A stretch of 42,645 bases of DNA from Deltaproteobacteria bacterium (GTDB lineage Bacteria; Myxococcota_A; Polyangia; Polyangiales; JADJMO01). The position numbers and the translations under genes were made by a program. The notes below the pieces were generated by a model, which was given only the letters and a program-made list of their open reading frames with translations, was not told the DNA's origin and ran no database searches. This document shows positions 34,418 through 42,125 of the stretch, piece by piece; within the stretch, counting starts at the first letter, position 1; every line of letters begins with the position of its first letter. Where the stretch lies: positions 1 through 42,645 of the forward strand of contig JALHOE010000056.1 in the NCBI GenBank assembly GCA_022843175.1, in the 5' to 3' direction.

Positions 34418-35515
34418 ATGAGCCACCAACCCCGGTCCCGTGCGTCGCAACCAACAGTCCATCCACGCGCGTTCGATCAAGCGCGTGTCGTTCAGTGGTA
34501 CCTTGCCGTGCCTCGCGCAAGCCAGGGGCTGGAGGCGGTGCTCGGCGACCTCTCACGGACACGTGCGGCGACCGAGGAGGGCGTGCTGTGGGCTGCCCAT
34601 GACGCGCTCGACCGAATGTCCCTTCGCGCTTCGACGAGAGAGGTCCAGGAGCTCGCCATCCTCCTTGCTGGAGTCAGCCTCCAGTCGCGGCCGTTCTCCG
34701 GCGCGACCTGCGGCCTCGTCGAGACCGTGCTGGAGGATCCACTTGGAGCTCTGAACGACCACTTCGATGGACTCTCAGTTGGCGAAGCGCGCGGTGCCGT
34801 CGGCGCTATCGTCTGCGAGGCGTTGGTCGCGACCTCGCTGGACGCAGCCGGCGTCGACGCGCTCGTACACGCGCAGCTCACCTATCTGACTGAGGGGAGA
34901 GGGCCGGCGCAACGCGCAAGTCGCGTCGCCGCGCTGCTCGCTGCGCGTGACGCGTCGTCCGAGGGGGATGCAGCGGCGCGCGCGCTCGTCGTCCTCGCGA
35001 CGCTCGACGCGTACATCGCGAAGTTCGACGGAGACGGCCTCGGGGTTTCGGCGATCACCGCCGCCACTCGAGAGTCGATCGAGGTTGGGCGCTCGTGTCG
35101 TCCGAAGCCTCGGAGCGAGTTCCCCGACGCGACGGATGCCTCGGCCGACATCTCCGACTCGGTCTCCACGGAGCTCGGTGACGCCGAACCCGTACGCCAC
35201 TGGAGTGGCCGCATCGTGTTCGAGGCGGCCGACGCCAAGGGAGTGCTGCTGGAGGTGACGGTGCTCGCGGAGGCACCGACGGAACGCGAGGCGCACATGC
35301 GTCTTGCGCAGTGGGCCGACGAGTATGCGACCGGCACCGAACTCGAGTTCCCCACCGGGAGCTCGCGAGGCCGGGTCGTGCGTATCGATGTCATCGGGAA
35401 GCTGGGTGTCTCCCCGCTCGGCCACGTCGAGGAGATCGCGCGGCACGCGTTCGAGGTCCGTGACACGGCGGCGTTCCTCAATGGCAGCTCACGGGCGGCC
35501 GTCGTCGATTGGTAA
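34418..35515 (+). CDS. Unknown 365-aa protein
   Basis: The protein starts MSHQPRSRASQPTVHPRAFD and is largely helical for the first 240 residues (RTRAATEEGVLWAAHDALDR, REVQELAILLAGVSLQSRPF, SVGEARGAVGAIVCEALVAT, RASRVAALLAARDASSEGDA). The last 120 residues switch to a beta-rich region (RHWSGRIVFEAADAKGVLLE, VTVLAEAPTEREAHMRLAQW, RGRVVRIDVIGKLGVSPLGH). The order suggests a helical domain plus an alpha/beta domain. No signal peptide, membrane span or known motif is present. Plus-strand genes continue after it toward the second recombinase. Confidence 0.65.
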   Translation: MSHQPRSRASQPTVHPRAFDQARVVQWYLAVPRASQGLEAVLGDLSRTRAATEEGVLWAAHDALDRMSLRASTREVQELAILLAGVSLQSRPFSGATCGLVETVLEDPLGALNDHFDGLSVGEARGAVGAIVCEALVATSLDAAGVDALVHAQLTYLTEGRGPAQRASRVAALLAARDASSEGDAAARALVVLATLDAYIAKFDGDGLGVSAITAATRESIEVGRSCRPKPRSEFPDATDASADISDSVSTELGDAEPVRHWSGRIVFEAADAKGVLLEVTVLAEAPTEREAHMRLAQWADEYATGTELEFPTGSSRGRVVRIDVIGKLGVSPLGHVEEIARHAFEVRDTAAFLNGSSRAAVVDW

Positions 35516-35554
35516 GGCGCTCGCCGATCCGCGCTCGCCGCGCGGACTCACCGT

Positions 35555-35605
35555 ACGGACGCAACGGCGGTTGATGGAGTGGGCGGTGGCGCGTACGGAC
35601 CGCAT
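35555..35605 (+). repeat. Copy 1 of a 51-bp promoter-like repeat
   Basis: It shares ACGGACGCAAC--CGGTTGAT at its left and TACGG-CCGCAT at its right with copy 2 at 37618. Between them lies a diverged GC-rich spacer of 18-19 bases, the gap expected between -35 and -10 boxes. It lies ~117 bases before the HAD-like gene. Confidence 0.55.
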
Positions 35606-35721
35606 AGGACGCCACGATCCGGGTTCGTCTTGTAACGACGTCTCGCCACAACAGACGTCGCGAGCCCATCAGATTCGAGCTGCCGAAAGTCCACGTGTCT
35701 TTCGGCCGCAGAGGCAAACGA

Positions 35722-36138
35722 ATGAAGTTGTTTCTCGACGTCGACGGCGTGCTCCTCGGTCGAGCGGACCCGAGAGCGCCCAACGTGATCCTCGCTGCCC
35801 ACGCCGCCGAGTTCCTCAGGGGGGCGCTCGCGAGCTACGAGGTGTACTGGGCGACGACGAATTGCGATGGCACGACCGAGAGTGTCGTCCAGTACCTGCG
35901 GCCCTACTGCAGCAGCGACGTCTTGGCGCTCGTGCGGCGGGTCCGGCCGACCAAGTTCGCGACCCTCAAGACGGAATTGTTCGATGGCCTCGCTGACGAT
36001 TTCGTCTGGATCGACGACCAGCCGCTCCAAGCCGAGCTGCGCTGGCTCGCCGATCGAGGATGGCAGGACCGCTTGTTGCGGGTCGACACCCGAAGACGTC
36101 CGGACGACTTGGCGCGGGCAATCCGAAGGCTGACCTAA
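35722..36138 (+). CDS. HAD-superfamily-like protein
   Basis: A 138-residue protein opening MKLFLDVDGVLLGRADPRAP, a good HAD motif I (D-x-D-G). YEVYWATTNCDGTTESVV provides a Thr-bearing motif II strand, and LADDFVWIDDQPLQAELRWL a paired-aspartate motif IV. The expected conserved lysine (motif III) may be in VRPTKFATLKTELF. This size fits a small HAD phosphatase or nucleotidase, or a PNKP-like 3'-phosphatase, but the substrate is not evident. GAGGC lies before the ATG. Copy 1 of the repeated promoter-like element lies ~117 bases upstream. Confidence 0.75.
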   Translation: MKLFLDVDGVLLGRADPRAPNVILAAHAAEFLRGALASYEVYWATTNCDGTTESVVQYLRPYCSSDVLALVRRVRPTKFATLKTELFDGLADDFVWIDDQPLQAELRWLADRGWQDRLLRVDTRRRPDDLARAIRRLT

Positions 36139-36423
36139 CTCGTCGCGCAAATGCCGGCGGCGCTGCATTCTCACGAAGGACGGCGCCCCAGCGAGCGCCC
36201 TGCTCGTCCACGTACGGGCGACGCGCGACAGCCGCTCATCTCTAGCAGCCGACATCCCGCGCGGCGACGCCCCGATTGGCGATGCGTCCACATGACCGAA
36301 GCGTCGAGCGCGCCCTGCCCACCGCCTTGAGCCACCCTACGCTCCGAACGTCCGACCACCACCCCGGGAGCTCATCGCCGGAGCGGCCGCCTCGTTCTCC
36401 GCGTCGCCCGGTGTATGGGGGGC

Positions 36424-37485
36424 ATGACCCAATTCACCATCACGACCAGCGGCTTCGAGCTCCAGTCGGCACTTGACCATCTGTCGCACGTGGCCCCGGC
36501 ACCACACGAGTCCTACGTCGCGGAGATCGCCAGCGAACGTTGCCGCCTCTGGTCGGGCGACGCGAGCTTTCACGCATGGGCCGATCTGCGTCTGATCGAG
36601 CCCGTGCAGGGAGACGTGGGACTCGGCCACGTCGTCGGCGTCCGACACCTTCGAAGCGGTGCGGGGTGCGTGCTCATCCGGCATCGCGCCTCGGACCCCG
36701 CGGGCCCCCCTTTCACGCGGGGTGCGGCGGACGCCGACCGCTGGACGTCGGTCGCCCCGGCGGCGCTCGTGCGCGTGCTCGAGATCGCACAGTTCGCAGG
36801 CGAATTGTGTTGGGGTGTCGAGTTCACGGGCGACGGGCACGCGCGCGCACGCTGTTCGAGAACGACGGTGGACATCTGGTCGTCCTCGCTTCCTGCGATG
36901 CCCTTCTATGTCCCCGCGCGCGCTCTCGTGGGGGTCGCGGCGCTCCTGCGCGACGAGACGCGCGAGACGATCCGTGCCGCCCGTCATGGACGGCACGTCC
37001 TCCTCGAACGAGCCGCCTGCGGAGTCGGGTGGGTGTCGCCGCACGAGCCGCAAGTCGTTGTCTCGGGCGTGATCGCCGATCCGGACCTCTGGCTCCGCGC
37101 ACCGGCGCGCAACCTCCGTGCCCTCGCGCTCTCCGCCGGGGCCAATCGGGAGCACGTCCTCTTTCGTTTCGACGACCGCGAGGGGCTCACGTGCTCGGGC
37201 ATGGGCAACGACTGGTGCGTCCCTGTCCCGGTCGCGCTTCGCAAGGGCACCCACAGACCGCGCATCGCCGTCGCGATGGCGCCAGACGCCCTGTGGGACG
37301 CGGTCGGCGGCGTGCGCGGGCAAACCGTGGAGCTGCGTATCAGGGAGCTCGGGGACCGAACGGTCGTGCAGACCATCGATGATGTCCAGGAGGACGCACA
37401 ATGGCTCGTCGTACGCACCATCGAGTGCGAGCTGCCCGAGGGCGTCCGACGGGACCGATCACGTTCTGACGATCTGATGAACTGA
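36424..37485 (+). CDS. Divergent sliding-clamp (DnaN)-like protein
   Basis: This 353-residue protein has the length and threefold texture of a bacterial beta clamp (~366). Domain 1 reads FTITTSGFELQSALDHLSHV, APAPHESYVAEIASERCRLW and SGDASFHAWADLRLIE, comparable to the L-x-x-L...S-x-L-x-L-x-A-x-D pattern. Domain 3 has PDLWLRAPARNLRALALSAG, REHVLFRFDDREGLTCSGMG and PRIAVAMAPDALWDAVGGVR. It ends QTVELRIRELGDRTVVQTID. The C-terminal MP-x-R-like ending of DnaN is not present. If correct, it would be an element-encoded processivity factor, matching the RepA-like helicase. GGGGGG precedes the ATG. The assignment rests on pattern, not on a strict motif. Confidence 0.55.
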   Translation: MTQFTITTSGFELQSALDHLSHVAPAPHESYVAEIASERCRLWSGDASFHAWADLRLIEPVQGDVGLGHVVGVRHLRSGAGCVLIRHRASDPAGPPFTRGAADADRWTSVAPAALVRVLEIAQFAGELCWGVEFTGDGHARARCSRTTVDIWSSSLPAMPFYVPARALVGVAALLRDETRETIRAARHGRHVLLERAACGVGWVSPHEPQVVVSGVIADPDLWLRAPARNLRALALSAGANREHVLFRFDDREGLTCSGMGNDWCVPVPVALRKGTHRPRIAVAMAPDALWDAVGGVRGQTVELRIRELGDRTVVQTIDDVQEDAQWLVVRTIECELPEGVRRDRSRSDDLMN

Positions 37486-37617
37486 CCCGACGCGGCATGA
37501 TCCCATCCGTGGTGGCGCCGCGCGGCGCGCGCTCGGGTTCACATGCAACTCGGTCCGCCGCCCCAGCGCGATGTCCGGGGATGGGTAGCACGCGCGGCGG
37601 CCGTTGGTCCTGACAAC

Positions 37618-37669
37618 ACGGACGCAACAACGGTTGATAGCGAGCCCTCGGGCGGGGTACGGGCCGCAT
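37618..37669 (+). repeat. Copy 2 of the promoter-like repeat, ending at the recombinase start
   Basis: It matches copy 1 at 35555 at both ends. TTGATA and TACGGG are 18 bases apart, and the recombinase ATG begins only ten bases after the start of the TACGGG box, so a leaderless transcript is possible. Confidence 0.55.
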
Positions 37670-38609
37670 GTTACTTATGAGAAGTGCGGTTCTAGAAAGC
37701 GCCGTGGTGCTCGATGTCGAGAGCGATCCGGCGGAGCTCTACCTCTCGTCGCTCGCATCCGGATCGCAGCGCGCCATGCGTGGCGCGCTGCGGACCCTCG
37801 CAACGCTCCTGACCGGTCGCGGCGACGTCGGCGCCGTGCCCTGGCAAGTGGTCACGTTCGCGCACGCGAGCGCCGTGCGGACCGCGCTCGCGAACAAGTA
37901 CGCGCCCGCGACCGCCAATCGGATCCTTGCCGCGCTCCGGGGCGTGATGCGTGCCGCCTTCCAGCTCCGCCTCATCGACTCCGACGAGCTCGCACGCGTG
38001 AGTCTCGTCAAAGCGGTACGCGGATCGCGCGTGGTAGGCGGACGCGCGCTCACGAACCCGGAGCTCCGCGCGCTCTTCGCGGCCTGCAATCCCGAGAAGG
38101 CCTCCGGCGCCCGCGACGCCGCGCTCCTTGCGCTCCTCTACGCCGGCGGTCTTCGTCGCTCGGAGGTCGTCTCGGTGGACATCGATGACCTCGATGTCTC
38201 GACCGGCCGGCTCCTTGTGCACGGCAAGGGTGCGAGGGAACGCACGCTCTATCTCGGGAACATCGCGACGGCTGTCATCCGTGCATGGCTCGCGCGCCGG
38301 GGCGGCGGCGCGGGCCCGGTCCTCCTACCGGTCAACCGCGCCGATCGAATCGTCTGCCGGCGGATGACCGATCAGGCCGTCGCTGAACGCCTCCGCGTGC
38401 TCCAGCGCCGCGCCGGGGTCGCGCACTTCACCGCTCATGACTGCCGGCGGTCGTTTGTGAGTAGCTGTCTCGAGAACGGGGTAGACCTCGCAACCGTGCA
38501 GGCGACTGCCGGCCATGCCTCTCCCGTCACGACATCGCGATACGATCGGCGATTTGACCGCGCGAAGAAACTCGCCGCGACGCTGCACGATCTGCCCAGC
38601 GTCGCGTGA
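37668..38609 (+). CDS. XerC/D-like tyrosine recombinase
   Basis: This 313-residue recombinase has a full catalytic set. They are Arg in LLYAGGLRRSEVVSVDIDDL, Lys in LLVHGKGARERTLYL, His-x-x-Arg in FTAHDCRRSFVSSCLENG, and His plus nucleophile Tyr in VQATAGHASPVTTSRYDRRF. The SAM-like core-binding domain covers residues 20-110 (ANKYAPATANRILAALRGVM). The protein is similar in size to XerC and to integron or plasmid resolvases. It could resolve dimers or integrate the right-hand part of the region. ATG 37668 was used; another ATG is three codons later. No ribosome site is visible, consistent with the leaderless arrangement suggested by the repeat. Confidence 0.93.
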   Translation: MLLMRSAVLESAVVLDVESDPAELYLSSLASGSQRAMRGALRTLATLLTGRGDVGAVPWQVVTFAHASAVRTALANKYAPATANRILAALRGVMRAAFQLRLIDSDELARVSLVKAVRGSRVVGGRALTNPELRALFAACNPEKASGARDAALLALLYAGGLRRSEVVSVDIDDLDVSTGRLLVHGKGARERTLYLGNIATAVIRAWLARRGGGAGPVLLPVNRADRIVCRRMTDQAVAERLRVLQRRAGVAHFTAHDCRRSFVSSCLENGVDLATVQATAGHASPVTTSRYDRRFDRAKKLAATLHDLPSVA

Positions 38610-39097
38610 TTCGTCGCCGCTCGGGCGCGGGATCGGACCTCAGCGCCGATGAGCGACGCCCGCGGCCGAAGTGCGTCCTGGTCTAGACCCTGTCGCGGGT
38701 CGCCGCACGAGAGTCCTACGACGCGAAGTCGACGAAGGCATTCAAACTAATCGGACAACGATTGGCGGATGAAGTCCTCGCTTTCACGACCTTCGTCTCC
38801 GTGGCGGAGGAGGTGTTCCGGATGACGCCGCTCATGCGCATGCGCGTCGACATGCCGACGACTCCGAGGAGAAGGATCGGTCCGGAGGAACGCGTCGGCG
38901 TCGGCCAGCGATCCCAAGCACGCGCGCAGGAAGGACACGAAACGGGGGCGCGGCTGAGCTCCAGGTCCGAGTCGCAGAGGAGCCTACCTCCGGCGTGTGC
39001 ACGGCGCGCCGTACGAGCAGTCCTGCGCGCGCGTGGGCCGCTTCCTGCCGCGCGTCTGAGTTGCGACATGATCGGTAAGCGCCTACAACTAAGCGAG
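38610..39097 (+). other. 488-base stretch with a probable gene remnant
   Basis: From ~38690 a plus-strand frame reads VAARESYDAKSTKAFKLIGQ, RLADEVLAFTTFVSVAEEVF and RMTPLMRMRVDMP, natural-looking protein without an upstream ATG, then drifts into arginine-rich filler. It is probably a truncated remnant. The frame continues open into the next gene, but that gene has its own start. Nothing else is seen here. Confidence 0.4.
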
Positions 39098-39478
39098 ATG
39101 CGTCACGACCGGGTCAAGAAGACTCGCCGTCTGCAACGAGCGTTCGCAATCATGTTGCGCGTGCTTGTGGCGCTGCTCGCGCTCCAGCTATCGGGGCTAC
39201 CGCACGCCATCGACGATCTCGCCGACGCTGTCGTCGCCCAAGCCGGCATCTCGCACCACGCCGGCTGCAACGAGGGCGACACCAACGACGCCGACTGTCC
39301 GCCGGGCTGCCCGAGCTGCCACTGCGTGCACCCAAACGTGCTACCGCCGGCGCACACCGCCGATCTGTTCGGCTGGCACGTCGCGGGTGCTGAGCTAGCC
39401 GAGCTCCTCTACGACCAGAACCAGCCGCCCCAACCGCTCCTGCCGCACGTGTTTCGCCCTCCTCGCGCCGCCGCCTGA
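39098..39478 (+). CDS. Cys/His-rich exported or membrane-anchored small protein
   Basis: This 126-residue protein starts with a basic head (MRHDRVKKTRRLQRAF) and one hydrophobic segment (AIMLRVLVALLALQLSGLPH). Then comes AGISHHAGCNEGDTNDADCP and PGCPSCHCVHPNVLPPAH, a dense Cys/His cluster on the far side of the membrane, and a proline-rich tail. Small proteins of this plan often begin metal-efflux operons (CusCBA/Czc type), but no efflux genes are seen here, so metal handling is an inference. Another ATG ten codons upstream is possible. Confidence 0.65.
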   Translation: MRHDRVKKTRRLQRAFAIMLRVLVALLALQLSGLPHAIDDLADAVVAQAGISHHAGCNEGDTNDADCPPGCPSCHCVHPNVLPPAHTADLFGWHVAGAELAELLYDQNQPPQPLLPHVFRPPRAAA

Positions 39479-39653
39479 CTCGCGGGCGATTGGAGACACC
39501 GAAACAACTCGGCACGCCGAGTCACGCGGGAGCACCGCTGTGCGACAACTAATTTGTATGGGCGATCGCCGTCATGGCGTTCGCTCCCACGCGCTCGTGC
39601 GCAAAACCTGTTTTTCTCGGCACCATGCCCACAAACTCCCCCCGAGCGCTGGT

Positions 39654-39905
39654 TCAACAAAGGCCGCCAGCTACCCTCTTACGCGTTCTCGAGGAGACCC
39701 GCTCAAGCGCGCGGCCGACCAGCCGTGAGTGGCCCCAGGACGCCTGCATCGTACGTGCGATGACCATCATCTTCTCGGCGTCGAGAGGCCGGCCTCCCGC
39801 CTGCTCCACCCAGCCGCGGAGCAATTGCTCCGTGCGATCTTCGCCCAGGATGGGGGCAAGCGCGTCGCGTGCCCGCCTTAGCATCAGCTCCCAGTCTCCG
39901 GACAC
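39654..39905 (-). CDS. Unknown 83-aa protein
   Basis: A GTG start lies six bases after GGAGGA, a strong ribosome site that supports translation. The protein reads SGDWELMLRRARDALAPILG, EDRTEQLLRGWVEQAGGRPL and DAEKMMVIARTMQASWGHSR, an amphipathic helical protein with a basic end. There is no signal peptide and no recognised family. It is flanked by about 175 and 215 bases of non-coding DNA. Confidence 0.6.
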   Translation of the reverse strand: MSGDWELMLRRARDALAPILGEDRTEQLLRGWVEQAGGRPLDAEKMMVIARTMQASWGHSRLVGRALERVSSRTRKRVAGGLC

Positions 39906-40121
39906 GTTGTTCCTCCATGAAGCGACCTCGCTGAAAGAGAACAGCCTGCTCGACTCGAGATGTTAGCCGTTGCGCTCCATCGCGCATGAGTTCGTTCAGC
40001 CAGCGTTAGGCTGCGGTGCTCGACTCGCGGGCTCGTTTTGTTCTAGGAGTTTCGACTTCTACGGCCCCGGAGGGGGAACGCGCGCGAGGAGCAGCGCACC
40101 CGCGCGCTCATCGCACCGATG

Positions 40122-41102
40122 TCATCGGGCGCGACCCATCGTGATCGCGGTCGAGTGTGCGATCGATCCGCTGTTTCCGCCGTTCCAATAGAACGCGGTC
40201 GGCTTGCCGGCTCCGTCGACGATGAGACCGATCGAACCCACACCGAGTCCGGTTGCACCGGCTGCGGTCCGCGGGTCGCTGCTTCCGTGTGGGGTCGAGG
40301 TCGCATCGGCGATCGGAACAATGACCTCGCTGCGAGACGGGTTCGCGATGGGTGCCCCGTAGACGAACATCGCGTGACCCGTGTTCGCGCTGGGAATGTC
40401 GGCGGGCTGTAGCCAGGCGACGAGGTCGCCCGGTTTCAGATCGATCGCTCGGTCGACCCGCGACCACTGCGCTGTCGTCGTCGAGATGAAGCGCGCGAAG
40501 TCTTCGGCGAGCGGACGTGCGCGGGTCGCAGCACGGAGTGCGGCGATGCCCGCCGGAAACGCGCGATCGAGCGCGTACCCAAGGAACCCGGAACAGTCGA
40601 AGTTGTACACCCCCTTCGCCTCGTCGACGAATGTGGTGTGCGAGTACACCGCCGACTTCTTGTTGGCGAGCTCGCGCGCGATCTCGGCAACGATGGCTGC
40701 CCCCCGCGACGTCGTTGTCGGCACCGCGGATGGGGGCGCCGCATCTTCGACGACGGGCGGAGTCGGCGCGCCGTCGTCGCCCGTTCCGGCATCGGGTGTT
40801 GCCGGCTTTGCGGCAGCGTCCGCGGATCCCGGATCAGGCGCGGGGGTGGCATCTTCGGCTGCCGGCCATGTGGGTGAGGCCGCCGCGTCGTCCGCGGGCT
40901 TCGGAGAAGACGGTGTACCACCTCCGTCCGCGTCCGCGGGAAACGGCTTGAAGGGGACGCCGCGATCGCCCTCGCCCTCACGCGCGGATTCAACGCCACC
41001 CGCCTCGGGGACCTCCGCGATCGGGTCGGCGCCCATGCCGCCACCGCAGGCAACGAGCATCACGGTCGAGACTGCAAACAGGAACGGTGTTCGTTTGGAC
41101 AT
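40122..41102 (-). CDS. Lipoprotein with NlpC/P60-like domain
   Basis: The 326-residue protein has a signal peptide with lipobox LVACGGG (FAVSTVMLVAC, Cys ~20). A long Asp/Pro/Ala-rich linker (~30-140) follows. The C-terminal domain has GVYNFDCSGFLGYALDRAFP (a Cys nucleophile in the D-C-S-G signature), DLKPGDLVAWLQ and NTGHAMFVYGAP (the catalytic His). These are the NlpC/P60 endopeptidase landmarks, so it probably cuts peptidoglycan stem peptides in the periplasm. The ATG was chosen at the signal peptide; the frame runs 12 codons further upstream. Neighbouring genes are unrelated. Confidence 0.83.
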   Translation of the reverse strand: MSKRTPFLFAVSTVMLVACGGGMGADPIAEVPEAGGVESAREGEGDRGVPFKPFPADADGGGTPSSPKPADDAAASPTWPAAEDATPAPDPGSADAAAKPATPDAGTGDDGAPTPPVVEDAAPPSAVPTTTSRGAAIVAEIARELANKKSAVYSHTTFVDEAKGVYNFDCSGFLGYALDRAFPAGIAALRAATRARPLAEDFARFISTTTAQWSRVDRAIDLKPGDLVAWLQPADIPSANTGHAMFVYGAPIANPSRSEVIVPIADATSTPHGSSDPRTAAGATGLGVGSIGLIVDGAGKPTAFYWNGGNSGSIAHSTAITMGRAR

Positions 41103-41337
41103 GCATGGCGCTCTGTCACCCTGAAAACTGTCGGTCAATCAACAATCGGCACTGTCTCCGCGCGGCGACGCTGCGAGACACCGTGAGTTCGAAGATCTAT
41201 CAAGTCGCGTCGCTACGAAGAGACAGCGGTGCCCGACATCGACGTGTCGAGTGCGCGTCAACGGTAGATGGGCTTGTAGCGGCTGTTCGCTGCTCCTCTC
41301 GATTGGAACATCGCATCTCGCTTCGACGTCGCTTCCC

Positions 41338-41880
41338 ATGCCCACTCACGCGTCCACGAGAGCTTCGCGTCTGCTGATCGTCGAGGACGATGCTGCCCTC
41401 GCCGACTCCCTTGCGCGAGGGTTTCGCGAGGCGGGATTCGGTTCACGAGTTGCCGGCACTGCGGCAGACGCGACGCGGATGCTGCAAGAGGAACATGCGG
41501 ATGCGGTGGTGCTCGACCTCGGTCTCCCCGGCCTCGACGGCCTCGAGCTCCTGATTCAGCTACGCGCCGCCGGGGGGCTCGTCCCAATTCTCGTGTTGAC
41601 CGCGAGGGACGCGGTGCGCTCTCGCGTCGAAGCGCTGGATGGCGGTGCCGACGACTACTTGGTGAAGCCCTTCGTCTTCGACGAGCTCTTGGCGCGAGTG
41701 CGATCGCTCCTCCGCAGGGCTGCGGCTCCGCGCGCGCCGCCCATCGAGGTCGCGTGTCTCCGTCTCCAGCCCGGCGAGCCGAAATTGCTGTCGATGGAAC
41801 GGTGAAGCGTCTGTCCCCTCGCGAGCATGCGCTCCTCGAAGTCCTCATCCGCCGCCTGGGTGAGACCGTATCTCGTCGCG
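41338..41880 (+). pseudogene. OmpR-type response regulator, frameshifted and cut by an inversion
   Basis: The receiver domain is intact: LLIVEDDAALADSLARGF (acidic pocket), VVLDLGLPGLDGLELLIQLR (phospho-Asp), PILVLTARDAVRS (Thr), DDYLVKPFVFDELLARVRSL (Lys). The frame then ends at a TGA near 41805. A +frame reading from ~41782 resumes as VDGTVKRLSPREHALLEVLI and RRLGETVSRR, the start of an OmpR winged helix, which stops abruptly near 41880. The rest of the helix is found on the opposite strand at 42118-41985. At least one frameshift and one inversion are needed. Confidence 0.85.
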
Positions 41881-42125
41881 GACGTAGAGTGCACCCGCGA
41901 AGGTGACAAGGGTGAACAGGGTCGAGACCGCCACCCACCACGCGAGCCGAGCTCGTAGCGTCGCCCGGGGTGCATGCGCGCTCATCATAGGACCCGCAAT
42001 CGGTAGCCGAAGCCGCGGATGGTTTTGATCTCGACCCCGCCAGCTGCGAACTTTCGGCGCAGGTGAGAGATGTGCACGTCGATCACGTTCGCGCTCCGGC
42101 TCGAGGAGCGCAGCGTGGATCACGC
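41881..42125 (-). pseudogene. Inverted block: regulator tail and kinase head
   Basis: Read leftwards it gives SANVIDVHISHLRRKFAAGG and VEIKTIRGFGYRLRVL then TGA: the missing C-terminus of an OmpR regulator. Overlapping (ATGATGA) is MMSAHAPRATLRARLAWWVA with TLFTLVTFAGALYVRDEIRS, the N-terminal membrane span of a histidine kinase. Both pieces belong to the plus-strand pair on either side, but point the other way. Confidence 0.85.

Noticed and set aside
36139-36423. Short frames in the 285-base gap before the clamp-like gene
   Set aside because: None has a ribosome site or natural composition; nothing is supported there.
38716-39069. Minus-strand frames across 38.7-39.1 kb
   Set aside because: Composition is arginine/serine-rich and inconsistent; the plus-strand remnant is the more natural reading.
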